The notes under the pieces are model-generated. The model was given only the letters and a program-made list of their open reading frames with translations. It was not told the origin of the DNA and did no database searches. DNA of 37,683 nucleotides from Guillardia theta CCMP2712 (lineage: Eukaryota; Cryptophyceae; Pyrenomonadales; Geminigeraceae), in the NCBI RefSeq assembly GCF_000315625.1, contig NW_005434645.1, positions 299,585 to 337,267 of the forward strand, given 5' to 3'. Both the position numbers and the translations under genes were made by a program. Below are positions 11,885 through 22,543 of the stretch, piece after piece. Position 1 is the stretch's first letter. Each line of letters begins with the position of its first letter.

Positions 11885-12489
11885 TCATTGTGCTTTCTTG
11901 CTCTTCGATCCACTGACAAGCGGTTTGAGGAGGAGGTAGGAGGTTAGCCCTGCAGGACCCAGCAGCAAGGTGAGAGGAAAGATCCACACGATGAAGAGAT
12001 GAGGAATGCCTGCAAGCGAATCAACAAAGAAGGAAAAGGAGGAAAGGAAAGAAGGGGGGGGGGGAGGAGAGGATGGAGAGGATGGATTAAGATAGCAGGC
12101 GAAGGAGCAGGCGAAGGAGAAGGAGTAGGAGCAGGAGCAGGCTCTGAGCGCGCCTTACCTGCTGATTGCGAGTCCAGAAGGATGAACCTGGCAGCTAGCA
12201 GGTCAAAACTCACATAATGCACCCAACCGGCCAGGACAGCCCGCTTGCTGGAGAAGAGATTGACGATGCCTTGGAGAGAGGTGAAGCTCGAGCCGGGGGG
12301 GAGCGTGCCGAAGATGGAGGAAGGGAGGAGGAGGGTGTACAGGAGCGCGTAGAAAGCCGAGACCAGAAGGACCACGCTGGGGGTGTGCTTCCAACGGGGG
12401 AAGGCAATCAGCAGAAGCCAGCCGATGAGGCAGCCGTTCACCAACTGGAACACGTCCTCTTCAACGACGTTGAGGAAAGGGAGGGTCAT
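11885..12489 (-). CDS. ABA4-like membrane protein (DUF4281 family)
   Basis: Two exons, 12489-12159 and 12009-11885, joined in phase across an intron of about 149 nt, giving 151 residues. The sequence fits the DUF4281 family, whose plant member ABA4 is needed for neoxanthin formation in plastid membranes. Visible signature: LFSSKRAVLAGWVHYVSFDL near residues 72-91. It is preceded by helix NGCLIGWLLLIAFPRW and followed after the intron by IPHLFIVWIFPLTLLLGPAG. About four membrane helices are expected. Plant ABA4 has a plastid transit peptide, which is absent from this model. An acceptor-like TTAGCAG just upstream of the ATG leaves room for an unseen leader exon. The gene lies 113 bp upstream of the other minus-strand membrane-protein gene, in the same orientation. 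The carotenoid role is inferred from the family only. Confidence 0.85.
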
Positions 12490-14062
12490 GGCAACCTGCT
12501 AAGGCTACAGGTGGTTAGTGACTCAAGCGTTCCCTCCTGCACCCACCCCCAGATCCTGCCCACGTTCTTAGCCTTGGCCCACCCCTGATCCCCTTCCTCT
12601 CCTTGCTGTCTCTTTGCCTGATCTCTTCACTGCTTCAGCTCTCCTCGTACTCCTCGCCTGCCCTCCCCCCGTGCCTGTCCTGCTCCCTCCCCCCCCGCAT
12701 TGTTGCTCGCTCCCCTCCGCTCTACCCGACAGGGCCCGGCCGGGAGCTCCGGGGCTCCAGTCCGAAATGAAAGTTTTAGTTAACCGTGAGAAATCTTGAC
12801 GTTTCGCGTCGAGAGGCAGCGAAGGCTCAGTGGGGGTGGGGTTCTGAAAGAGGGATAGAGGGGGGGTCCGTGGAAGCTGGACTTGTGCAATTTTGATTCA
12901 GCGACTTTGTCCTACTTTTCTTCTGTTAAATTTCAAACATTTATTTAACGTTTTGGTAATTTTCCTTTCATTTCAAATATTTGGAAGTACATTCCTTGGT
13001 ATGAGATTCATCGTTTTCCAAATAAATTCTTACAAATTCAAATATTGCAAAACAGTTTGAAATAATGTTTGACTCCTTGGGAAATTTGTAACTGAGTTAA
13101 CCTAAATCAAATTATCAAAGTTCTGGCTATTTATCTGTTTAGATTCAAATATTAGAGACAAAATAATGAATATCTGATATCTCGATATGAATATTATTTA
13201 TCAAATATATTGGTACTGAAAACTGGTAGTAATTGTGGGGGATGGGTGGTTCCATGACTTCTGGTGTGAAGTGGTTTTGTTCAGGGGGTGGGGTTCAGTA
13301 CCCTCAAAAAGTCATAGAGGCTGTCAAGTAGGGGTTAAATAAAAATGCAAAGGAGGGGTACTTCATGCATTTCATCATTTTGTGGATCCGTGGTAGGTAG
13401 TTTCTAACGGGGTGGGGGTGAACAACAAAGAGTTTTCGGGGTGTGGTGGTAACTCGGGGGTTGAAAGTGGGGTAGTATTTGCTAGAAGTGTGGGGTAAGG
13501 GTAGTCATTTTGAGTCCGAGATCTGCGGGGTCCTCCTGTTCTGAACATGAAGGAATGGCGGTTTTCGCAGGATCAGGAGATGGGAAGGGAGAAATAGGAT
13601 TGATAAGAGAGTGCGAACACGTAACTAGCTACGAATATGAAGAAGAGGCCGCATGAGGGATGCAGGAAGCAGGGGAGACATCAATCTGAAGGGACGAAGG
13701 AATCCTGACTCAAACCATTGCGAGCGCAATCTCGATCAAGAGCGAGTTCGACATGATGGATGTGTGTGTTTTGATGTCGAAATGAATTCCTTGGATTGAC
13801 ATCATCTTGAATAATGATCTGATCAAAGAGCTTATCTGTACTTTAGAATCCTCACGAAGTATTGTCCTGTTAGTCCGCCCCCATCCCAACAACCCCCAGC
13901 ATGAAAGATATAGACGGTCAAAGGAGGTGTTTGCTGAAATAGTATTCGCGAGTCAACGTATTCCTGCACGATTCTAAATCTATGTTATGCAGGAGGAGCT
14001 ATGTATTTCCTCATCGCGATTCAAATTGATTGAAGATTGGAGCGAATAAGACCAATCTCAAG
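12490..14062. other. Intergenic region; AT-rich block then G-run block
   Basis: No supported gene. 12540-12760 is C/T-rich and may hold an upstream leader exon of the ABA4-like gene. 12890-13215 is strikingly AT-rich compared with all neighbours. 13220-13540 has repeated GGGGT/GGGGTGG runs like those at 5540-6320. 13560-14062 shows nothing recognisable and should hold the promoter of the PDZ-PH gene. Confidence 0.5.
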
Positions 14063-17000
14063 ATGGTCTGGAAGGTGTTTAATGGCAAGAAGAAGTACAA
14101 TTACAACATCCCCTCAGCCTTCAACGATGCGTTTGAGGAGCCCCAAAGTCTGGCAGGAGTGGGTATCGTCTTCTTCAAAGCCCCGGACAACTCGTTGTTT
14201 GTCAAGGCCCTCGTGGAGGGCTCGAGTGCAGTCAACAGTGGCATACAGCCGGGAGACTGTCTGATGGAGGTTGATGGGAAGAGTGTATACTGCAAGGGGA
14301 TAGAATCAGCTACAAAGGCAATCCTTGGAGAAGTAGGAAGCATGGTCAAACTCAAGCTTGTGAGGATTGAGAATGGCAGGTGAAAAACGTGATGGTGGGC
14401 TACTGTTGCTGTTCCTTGACAGTTCATGACAGGAGAATTCCAATCATCGCAAATCTCATCAGGGAGCTGAAAGCCACTGCTGATCCAGAATTCAAAATTC
14501 AAAGTCAAGAACAGTACAAGAGCGGAGTCACCACTTCGCAGGTCAGCTTGTTCAACTCTGAAAGCTAGCGTAAAAAACATCTAGGTTTTCCTGGAGTGTT
14601 TGCAAGAGCTCGAAGCTTCTCAAGTGAATAAAGTTGTCGACGAAATCAAGGTGTGTTGATGTCTCTGGTATTTATTGGATGCTGAACTTTTTCTTGAATC
14701 TAGGACACTGGCGCAGGTATGGTGTTTGACATGCATGCTTGACAAGTAAGAAGTCACAGGAGTTTGCTGACTTTGTTTTGCCAGCTTTCAGAGAGGCACA
14801 GAAGCATGTCAATGATGCGACACACAATGAGGAGGAGCAATACGCCGACTTGTTTGAAAAAGATTCTGATGAGGAAATAACGCAAGAGCCCAAAGTTTCC
14901 TCGGAGAGGATTGTAAAGTACCAGGGCAAGTGGTACACGGAAAGCAAGATCATGGAGTTGGAAAGGAAGACCAAGAAGGTCTGGACATGCAGTAATTTTG
15001 TGTTTGATCTGAAGAGAAGGACAGGTGAAGAAAGTTCTGGAAGAAGTGGAGAAGAATGGAGGAGTTCAAGATTCTGTGAAGGCGTCTTTTATGGACTCGA
15101 TGCAAGTGCCGGTGTACAGCAATATACAGGTAAAAGATTCCTACATCCCCAAGGCACATAGCTGAACTCCATGGTATCAGGTCAGGAAGACGAAATCGCT
15201 CGTTATGGGACCAGCCGCATCTGATTCACAAGAGGTCTGTTCTTGTGTTGCCTTCTGTTTCGGGCGAGATAAAGTAATGTTTCTGCTTTCCTCAGGAGGC
15301 GATATCAGCCTTGTCCAAGGAAGAGGAGAAGTTGAACAATGACCCTCAGGTGATGGATAAAGCGATCATCTCTAACGTCGGCACTGACGTGATCTCGACA
15401 GGCACTCAAAGCAGCTATCTTTGTGGTCGGAGGAGGAATGGTGGAGAAGATGCTTACGTCGTCGAAGGTGTCTAAGAGCGCAGATGGGAGGCAGCATCTG
15501 AGTTTGTCATTGCGAGCAGATTGGAAAGAACAAGAAAACTGTCAACTTGAAGATAACAACTGGCGGCGTGTTGACATGGGGAAAGGATAAAGAAGGTCAC
15601 GTAATGTGGATCCAGCCGTGGAAGAAGCAGGTTTGCTTGCCTGATGCGATTTATCGTCCTCAGCGCTGACTCTTTCTACAGTACAGCCCGAGCATGAACA
15701 AGGAAGAGTACTTGTCACTGAACAGGAAGTTCATTGTGGCGATCGAAGGCGGGCAAGTGATGGCCCACTCGGCTCAAGGAGGTACCGTGAGGGCAGAGGT
15801 GAAGAGAGTCATGGAGTTCTTGGCTCCCTCCTCTGAAGAACGGGACCTGTGGGTGACTGGGGTGAACATGGTGCTTGCCATGTCCAAGAGAGAGGCGGAA
15901 AAGAGGCAATCGTGCCAGCGGGAGAAAGAGCTCTCCGGTTCAGCCTCCCAGCAGAACAGATTGTTCATATCGCACCCCCTGCACGACGGGGCCTTCCGGA
16001 AGTCAACTTCGCCTGACCCGATTCCCAATGATGAGGTGGATGGTGCCTCGAAGCATGAAAGAGCGTTGGCTCAGGTACCGGCAGCCAACGTCCCTCCTCC
16101 TCCGAAGCAGCGGATGAGGCCGACCTCTGTCAAGAGGCTCATCAGCATCTTCAAGCCCAAGGCAAACGTCGAGAGCGAGGCCAACAAGAACAGCTGCAGC
16201 GACTCCGTCGAGTCAGACGGTGAAGAGCCGCCCCAGGAGCTGCCGAGAGACACGACGACAAGGCCGAGTGCCAAAGTCTGGGTCGGCAAGGGGAACAACG
16301 ACATGGATCTCTTTCGTATCTTTGACAGCGACGATGAAGAGGAGGAGGAGGAGGAGGAGGAGGAGGAGGAGGTAGTTGCTCGTGCCTCCAATCCCCCGGT
16401 CGGAGAGGAGTCAACTGCACCAGCAGGCCCGAACAGTGGCAGTGGTTCCGAGAGCAATTCGGCTCAAACGTCGTTTTACAGCTCGAGCTCCCCGGTGCTG
16501 AAGGCAAGAGCGGCAGAAGACAGCTCTTCTTTCCTCATGTCGTCCAAGACTGAGTTCGCCTCTGAGGCGGAGAGCCTGCTGAGCTCCTACGCTGCCTCCT
16601 CCCACCGTGACGCTCTCCGCATCGATGAGGTGGCTGTCGAACACGAGGAGGAGCCGAGGGCACCTCCCAGCGACCCCCCCGGTGAAATCTTCCCCAAGGT
16701 ACTGCCGCTTGTGCTGGGACTTGTCTCGAACGGTCGTCGCCTGACAGTCTTGCAGATCAGCCCCAGCCTTTCGCCCTCTGACGTGGCGGCGGCCACTCCC
16801 TGTCATTTACAGCACCTTCATCTCTCGCCTGATGAATCAGAATCAAAAGACTCGTCGCCCTCCAGTCAAGCCCCGAACCCTGCAGGCTCGCACGCTGCCT
16901 ATCCCATCCTAGCAGACTTGTCTAAGAACCACAGCTCTGGGTCTGCTGAGCTGGAAAGTTTGGAGCTCTGCGAGGAAGGCGCCTCGAGCACTCCTGCGAT

Positions 17001-17489
17001 CGAGGAGCCGTACGGAGCCGTCAAGGGAGGGTTGTCGGACACGAGCGCTATACCAGCTCAAGGGCCCAGCGAGGATCTACTGCGCTCCAAGATGACAAGC
17101 GTGACTCACCCGGTGCAGAACTTCTCCGGAGGAGAGCCCCGGCTGTCGTTCAGCAAGGAGGAGGAGCCGGCGGCTCGGCCTGTTTCAGTTGCTTCTCTGT
17201 CGCGGGTGCCTTGTGCGCAAGGGAGCTCCACCAAGACGTCTCTGAGCTCCAGCTCTCCGTCCAGGAGCTTTGCCGAGGTCGTGAAGTCGGACGAGCCGGC
17301 AGAGAAGGTCAAAGTGGAGCCCAAGCGCCTGAGCGTGAAGTCGTCGGGTGGTGGAGGAGGAGGAGGTCAGTGCGGTTGACATGGCTGCTGTGTCGACTGA
17401 CTTGCTCCCTAGGAAATGCGCTGGCGGCGATGATGGCGGCCAGAAGGAAAATGGTGGACGAGAACGACGACGAGGGATATTATTTCTGA
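14063..17489 (+). CDS. PDZ-PH domain scaffold protein with long acidic, Ser-rich tail
   Basis: Twelve in-phase exons: 14063-14379, 14433-14541, 14585-14650, 14704-14721, 14760-14978, 15025-15129, 15181-15234, 15296-15349, 15402-15467, 15520-15630, 15682-17365 and 17413-17489; 959 residues. An N-terminal PDZ domain (about residues 25-105) shows GVGIVFFK and SGIQPGDCLMEVDGKSV, the peptide-binding loop and the Pro-Gly-Asp turn. A helical region follows. A PH domain (about residues 325-420) shows TVNLKITTGGVLTW and ends in the invariant Trp of ERDLWVTGVNMVL. The rest is low-complexity, Ser/Pro-rich, with polyglutamate encoded by GAG repeats near 16337-16372. The last exon encodes a basic amphipathic NALAAMMAARRKMVDEN after polyglycine, somewhat like an actin-binding motif (speculative). 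Phosphoinositide or protein binding at membranes is inferred. Least certain: the 38-nt intron at 14722-14759. Confidence 0.82.
16337..16372 (+). repeat. GAG repeat encoding polyglutamate
   Basis: Run of GAG/GAA codons inside the large PDZ-PH exon, in frame, giving an acidic tract after SDDEEEE. Likely length-polymorphic. Confidence 0.85.
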
Positions 17490-17516
17490 TTTTATTGTTT
17501 CTTCTTCGATGTTTTA

Positions 17517-17969
17517 TTATGAGACATGAGGGTCACACGGGGAGCAGTAGGAGGCGATCGGTTCGACCGTGTTTGTACAGTGAAGTGAAAGTGAAAACAG
17601 CTTGACAACTATGAAGGCAACCAGCTCGCTCGTCCTGTCGCTCACTATCAGCTTTTGTCGTTGAATATCCTCCGCCTCCTCCGCCTCCCTCACCCTTGTG
17701 CGAGAACTCCGGCGTGATGTTGGAAAAATCTCCGTAGCTCATGCCGCCCTTGGGCGTGAAATCTGAGAAAGGCTACGGCAGGAGAGTGAGAGACGCGGTC
17801 GTCTTCGCTCTCCACGCACCTTCCCAGCAAATTGCTGCATTCTCGAGCAGCCGACGCCCGGAGGCTGCGACTGAAAGTTAGTGGTGGGGACGGGTAGACA
17901 GGATCATACCGCGCAGTTGTAGGTCAACCCTGGTCGAGCCTTCCATGCCTCCTCCTCACTGGACAGCAT
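17517..17969 (-). CDS. Small hypothetical protein, about 105 residues
   Basis: Not recognised. Exons 17969-17910, 17870-17820, 17772-17694 and 17644-17517 join in phase with introns of 39-49 nt. The start is ATG in MLSSEEEAWKARPGLTY. The central part has two related motifs, PFSDFTPKGG and YGDFSNITPEF. If the last intron is not removed, a glycine-rich frame instead ends at 17533, so the C-terminus is uncertain. The gene converges on the PDZ-PH gene (27 bp between stops) and diverges from the GT17 gene. No signal peptide or membrane helix is seen in the first three exons. The last exon has a mildly hydrophobic AFIVVKLFSLSL. Confidence 0.55.
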
Positions 17970-18475
17970 GTGAGAGAACGTTCGCAATGGATGAGGAACT
18001 TGCCTGCTGTGGCCAGGACTGAAGACATGGTACATGCCATCGTCATCTGAGCAAGCTAGCTCAGTCTACAAGTTTAGAACACCATCACATCTACTTCCTA
18101 ATCTCAGCTCCATCCTTCTTTCTCTCCAACCTGTTTGCTCGCCTGCCTCACCAATCCCGACCATCGCAAGCTCCTCCTTTCTGCAAGTTTGCAACCCAGT
18201 CGCATACTATCTTTCCTTGCCTTCCCCCGAACCATCCGTTGCTTCCTATGTTCCCCTCCCTCCTCCCTCCCTCCTCCCTCCCTCCCTTCCTCCCTCCCTC
18301 CCTCCCCCCCTCACCTGCCATGTCTCTTGGTGCTGTTGACCTCATCCCCTCACTGACCTTGAAGATTTTTCGGCTTTTTCAGGATTCGTTTCCCTAGTTG
18401 CCTACGACAGGTCGAGAGCTGAAGGGAAGGCAGGGAGAGAGGAGGAGAGGGGAGACGGTAATGGTGTGAGCTGAG
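17970..18475. other. Divergent intergenic region with pyrimidine repeat
   Basis: This separates the small minus-strand gene and the plus-strand GT17 gene, so it should carry both promoters. 18252-18310 is a CTCC/CCTCC simple repeat. No gene or clear promoter motif is seen. Confidence 0.55.
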
Positions 18476-19684
18476 ATGAGAGACAGAGAGAGGAGACAGA
18501 GATGCGCGAGGAAGGGCTCGATGCCGGAGGAGGAGCTCGTCGCAGGAAAGGGCCGGATGAAGGTCCTTCGGGTCGTGACCTTACTGTTCTTCGCTCTCAC
18601 GTCGCTCCTGGTGTTCGTGAAGCTCTTCATCTACTCTCAGCACGAGGGCATGTTCGATCCACGAGGAGGCGAGGCCGAGGGGAGAAGACTTCTGCCCGCA
18701 CCAGCCAGAGAGCTGGGCTCCTTCTTCTCGCTCCAGGGCTCTAGCAACACTATCTGCCCTTCAATCCGTTCCTCGGACTGGGTCGAGTTTGACTTCCCTC
18801 CCCACCCCCGGAAACCAGCGGGCAACGAGACGAGCATATGGGTGGGGGTGATGGTCAACGACGAGGTGGAGATGCTGAGGCTGCTGCTGGAGATGTACAG
18901 CAAGACCGTTACGGGGGTGGTGGTCGTACAGAGCCGGCACACGCTGTCGAACCGCAGGAAGAACCTGTCCATCACCAGGGACGACATTAGGTTTGCGCCC
19001 TTCAGAGACTTCTTCTACCTCGTCTCCATCGACGGGAGGGCCGAGGGGTTCCAGTACTGGGAGAACGAGGCGCTACAACGATGCGCCATCGGAAACGTGG
19101 GATTCAAGAAGCTACCGATCCAGGACAGCGACGCGGTCCTAGTCACAGATGTAGACGAGATCGTGAAGCCTGAGGTCCTGGCCAAGATGAGCAGCAGCAT
19201 CCGGCACAACCAGGCCGTCACTTTCTGCCTCACCTGGCACTTCTCGCACTTCGGGAGAGTTCTGGAGTCAGGATGCAAAACGGTCAGGGGCCTGGTTTCA
19301 GGGAGCTTCCTGAAGAACATGCTGCAGTACAACACCAACGCAGTCAGGAACGTGGCGGCGAATCCCAACAACAAGCATGCGGAGGAGATCAGTGTCGGGA
19401 GTGGGCCGGGCAGGACGTGCGAGCGAGCCGGCAACATCGTTGGGTGGCACTGCTCCTGGTGCTTCGGGTCGGCGGAGGAGTATGGGAACAAGATGAAGTC
19501 GTTTGCTCACTCGGAGATGTCTCCTTCTGCCAGCAACCCCGACCTGATCCGCGACATGATGTGCCAGGGTAAGTGGGTCACGGGAGGGGTCCACGGGATG
19601 GAGCTGGACTGCAGCATCCCGCCTATTCAGCTCCCCGACTACTTCCATGCATGGAAAAAGAACTGCAGCAAAGGGTCGCCATGA
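18476..19684 (+). CDS. GT17 family glycosyltransferase (MGAT3-like)
   Basis: Intronless, 402 residues, a type II membrane protein of the Golgi type. GT17 enzymes include the bisecting beta-1,4-N-acetylglucosaminyltransferase acting on N-glycans; the exact acceptor here is unknown. A short basic cytosolic tail precedes one membrane anchor, VLRVVTLLFFALTSLLVFVK, at about residues 30-49, then a luminal stem. The catalytic region shows IWVGVMVNDEVEMLRLLLEM, the metal-binding acidic motif in AVLVTDVDEIVKPE near residue 225, and GWHCSWCFGSAEEYGNKMKS near 322, typical of GT17. The start is the ATG at 18476; an in-frame ATG at 18521 would remove 15 basic residues and still keep the anchor. The lack of introns contrasts with all neighbours and may reflect retroposition or intron loss. 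Confidence 0.9.
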   Translation: MRDRERRQRCARKGSMPEEELVAGKGRMKVLRVVTLLFFALTSLLVFVKLFIYSQHEGMFDPRGGEAEGRRLLPAPARELGSFFSLQGSSNTICPSIRSSDWVEFDFPPHPRKPAGNETSIWVGVMVNDEVEMLRLLLEMYSKTVTGVVVVQSRHTLSNRRKNLSITRDDIRFAPFRDFFYLVSIDGRAEGFQYWENEALQRCAIGNVGFKKLPIQDSDAVLVTDVDEIVKPEVLAKMSSSIRHNQAVTFCLTWHFSHFGRVLESGCKTVRGLVSGSFLKNMLQYNTNAVRNVAANPNNKHAEEISVGSGPGRTCERAGNIVGWHCSWCFGSAEEYGNKMKSFAHSEMSPSASNPDLIRDMMCQGKWVTGGVHGMELDCSIPPIQLPDYFHAWKKNCSKGSP

Positions 19685-19977
19685 GGCGGCGGCAGGTGCA
19701 GCAGGGCGGAGGGGAGGAGGAGCGCTTCATCCGGGGTAGCAGCTTCTTGCAAGTTAACGAGCCCTCAGCGAGGGTCTCAGTGCCTCAGTAACAGTTTGTC
19801 GGTAAACTGCTCGAACATCGACCTGCGCCATCGTCACCCGATCAGAGCCCGCCTCAGTCCTGCCCTCCTTGCCTCGGGGGCTTCATCCTCGCCCTGCGCA
19901 AAGTGCACTTGAACCGCACGACCCCCAGCTGCAGCCACCAGTTCGGTTGAGCCCAGAGCCTTCGAGTCAGGTGATGG

Positions 19978-21289
19978 TCAGTCCACACCGACGTGGGGCC
20001 ATGGACAGGACAAGCACCTGTGCGGGCCAACCAGCCTTGCCACTGTCACCTCGACGCTCGTCCCCTCCTGCCCCGAGAGCTTCTCCGCCACCTCCGAGGT
20101 GTGCCGTTGGGCGCAAGACCACCCGTCTACGGAGATGATGTAGTCACCCACACGAAGCTTCCCTTCCTGCTCCCATCGCCCGTCACATGCGAACACACCG
20201 ATGCATGCTCTGCCACACACACACACACACACACACACACCTGCCTCGCAGCTTCAGCTGTCCCCCCGCTTGAGATCTCAGAGATCTGAACCCCGAACTT
20301 CCCTTCGGAGATCTCCACTCCCTGATGTGCTTGCTTCAACCCGATTCCGATCCCAACTCTGCATCCCCTCCTTCAGCACAGCACAGGGTCACGTCGGGGC
20401 AATCCTACCTCCCGTTCGTCTCCGTGGCGTCGACCCGCACTCCCTCGTCGGCACTCCAACTGCACATGTTCTGGTCACTCCCGATGATCCTCTCGTTAGG
20501 CGGCAGCGGCCCCGACGGCCAGCAGCGCCACTCCGAGTCAGACTTCGTCGCATCCTTCTCGAAAAGCACCTGCAACAAGAAGGACCTTCATCGCCCCAGC
20601 TGTGGCTCCCTCTCCTTCCCCCACCTGCGGCTCGAAGATGCTCTTGCCCCCGATGTAGGGAGCTGACACATAGTTCTTGCCTCCGCCGTACTCGCTCTCA
20701 TGCGGATAACGTTGGCTCGAGGCCACACCCTGCCCCTGCACGTCTTCTTCCTCTCTTCTCACGCCTTCCTCTGAGAATTCGGGCACGCTGGACAGCAGTT
20801 GGACGCTCTCGATGGAGCAGAGGGCCTGAACCCATCGCCCTGCATCGTGATCGTCCTCACACTCAAACTCCAATCCCCTCATGTTCTTGTCTTGAGCAAG
20901 GAAGCCTGAGCGTATCGAGTAGTCATTCTCTCCCAGCCGAATGTTTCTTGACGGCTGATAACTTATCTTGAGTCCCTTGAGACTGAACAACCTCGTCCCT
21001 ATCAAACTCGTCAAGGTCCAACAGGCCAATGGCAACCCTGAAGACGATGATCGTCACCTTGATCTTGGACGCTCTCATCCTCGAAATACAAAAATGACTT
21101 GTCGCGAAGAACAAAGAAACGCTTCTCCCCATGAGTCTGGGTAAGGTCGTAGAAAGTCAGCCATCCTTTCTTCAGCACCCTCCCTTCCCGCAGCAGAAGT
21201 TGATCCACCAACGCCTGGACATACATCAAACGGGTTTGACTGCACATGGAGCTTGCCTCTGTATCTACAGAAGGCAGGAAACTCGTCAT
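19978..21289 (-). CDS. PH-PDZ domain protein
   Basis: In-phase exons 21289-21058, 20998-20625, 20569-20409, 20358-20241 and 20166-19978 give 357 residues. The PH domain (about residues 38-140) starts GRVLKKGWLTFYDL, continues KRFFVLRDKSFLYFED, and ends with the invariant Trp in DDHDAGRWVQALC. An acidic linker (EEGVRREEEDVQGQG) follows. The C-terminal PDZ domain has its binding loop in GIGIGLK and the conserved turn in GKLRVGDYIISVDGWSC. Likely a membrane-associated scaffold (inferred). The start at 21289 is the first ATG in a frame open for about 30 codons upstream, so an earlier spliced exon is possible. The intron inside the PDZ domain begins in a (GT)n repeat. The C-terminus is uncertain: a donor in the last exon could splice to a stop at 19854. 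It converges with the GT17 gene. Confidence 0.8.
20216..20240. repeat. (CA)n microsatellite at a splice donor
   Basis: About twelve CA units on the plus strand. Read on the minus strand it is (GT)n starting immediately after the PDZ exon sequence GAGGCAG, so it forms the 5' splice site of that intron. Confidence 0.9.
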
Positions 21290-21788
21290 CTTGCTGAACC
21301 AGCTCGAGTTCTCCTCCTCCTGTACCCCATCGGCATTTGGACCAGAAATCGTAGATGATCCTTTTCGGAAAGATAGCAAGGAAAATCAGCCAACTCAATG
21401 GTGTCTCATCACTATTTGCATGAAGCTTCTACACAAACAAGACTTTCTGTCATGTCATTGTCCACTCTCGTTCTACCTTCCCCCTCCCTCCTACTTTTTT
21501 TCCCTCCACCATTCTTGGTCTTCTGTCCCCCCCATCCCTCCTGCCTTGAGCTCATCATGGTTGCTCGTGTTCTCTTGACTTCTACACATCCTCCCATCAT
21601 CCCTTCCTCTCCTCCTCCTCTCCTCCTCTCCTCCTCTCCTCCTCTCCTCCTCCTCTACCCTCCTCCATCGCTGCGCCTGAAGCGTCTCTGCCCTCACCTG
21701 CCATGCCTGTTCAATGGAGCATCACCAGAGGAATTGTTTACTCATCTGCAATCTCTGTACGACGCGCTGTACTGCATATAGAGTTGAC
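21290..21788. other. Spacer with pyrimidine repeats
   Basis: Between two minus-strand genes, and it should include the promoter of the PH-PDZ gene. 21600-21660 is a CTCCTCT repeat and 21478-21545 is also C/T-rich. The codons just upstream of 21289 stay open to 21379 and may include a 5' coding exon. Confidence 0.5.
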
Positions 21789-22543
21789 TTAACTTGAACT
21801 ACTGAACAATGGGGCTATCGTCATCTGCTGTGACTCGATCACAAGAGCGCAGTTGTCCTTGCTGCTAGCACCGGATGCCAGCTCCGAGCCCATCACCTGA
21901 ACACTCGTCCAACATCTCCATCGAGGGGCTTGCCAAATCTCCTCATCCACCACGATGGCACGGCTGACAGGCCGCCAAGTTGGGCATGGGCCCAGCCTTA
22001 GTAGTAGGGCTGAAAGCCTCCTCAACATCGTCGTCGCAGAACTTCAACAAACTCAGACCAGATCCTTGACTATCCTCTTGAAATTCATCTCTACAAAGGA
22101 CTTGACGGTCATCCCAACCCTGTGGAGCTTCCCGACATCCTCCTTGGAAGCCACCAGCCTCGTCCTTTCCGCCACGCAGCAGAAGCCAGAGATGTGGTTA
22201 TTGCTGCAAGCCTTGCTAAGCATCTCGAGCTTCTTCAGCAGCTTCCTCACGTTGCTGCCCCTCTCGATCTTCTCCACGAACATGTTGCTGTCGTTGTGCC
22301 TGAGGATCCTGCTGAAGCCTTCAAGGTGATACTCCCTTACATCCACCGCGTGCAAGATTTCATAACCGAACAAACCGACCAGTTGAGCCATTCTCCGGAG
22401 CCAGGCACGGAGGCATTCTTGCTCGCATCCTCCCTCTTCCTCTTTCTGGAGAAGAAGTCATTCGGTTTGTCACCGAAGCCCCTCCCCGCCTCGAAGCGGA
22501 ATTTCGATATCTGGTGTATAGGAGCGCGGGACCGGAGTGACAT
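21789..22543 (-). CDS. Unidentified hydrophilic protein; upstream exons possible
   Basis: Not recognised. Model: 22543-22380, 22335-22095, 22041-21969 and 21928-21789, joined in phase with introns of 40-53 nt. The first exon contains KPNDFFSRKRKRED, a basic stretch that could act as a nuclear signal. The second is helical and charged (MFVEKIERGSNVRKLLKKLE). The last ends APLFSSSS. The start is uncertain: the frame is open upstream of the ATG at 22543 to about 22585, and another minus-strand frame at 22835-22629 (ATG, then KIPKLEMLMHINDVGHLKRF) looks coding and may be the true first exon. I could not join it cleanly. Confidence 0.5.

Noticed and set aside
12217-12588. Plus-strand 123-codon frame over the ABA4-like gene
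   Set aside because: It is antisense to a clear DUF4281 coding sequence.
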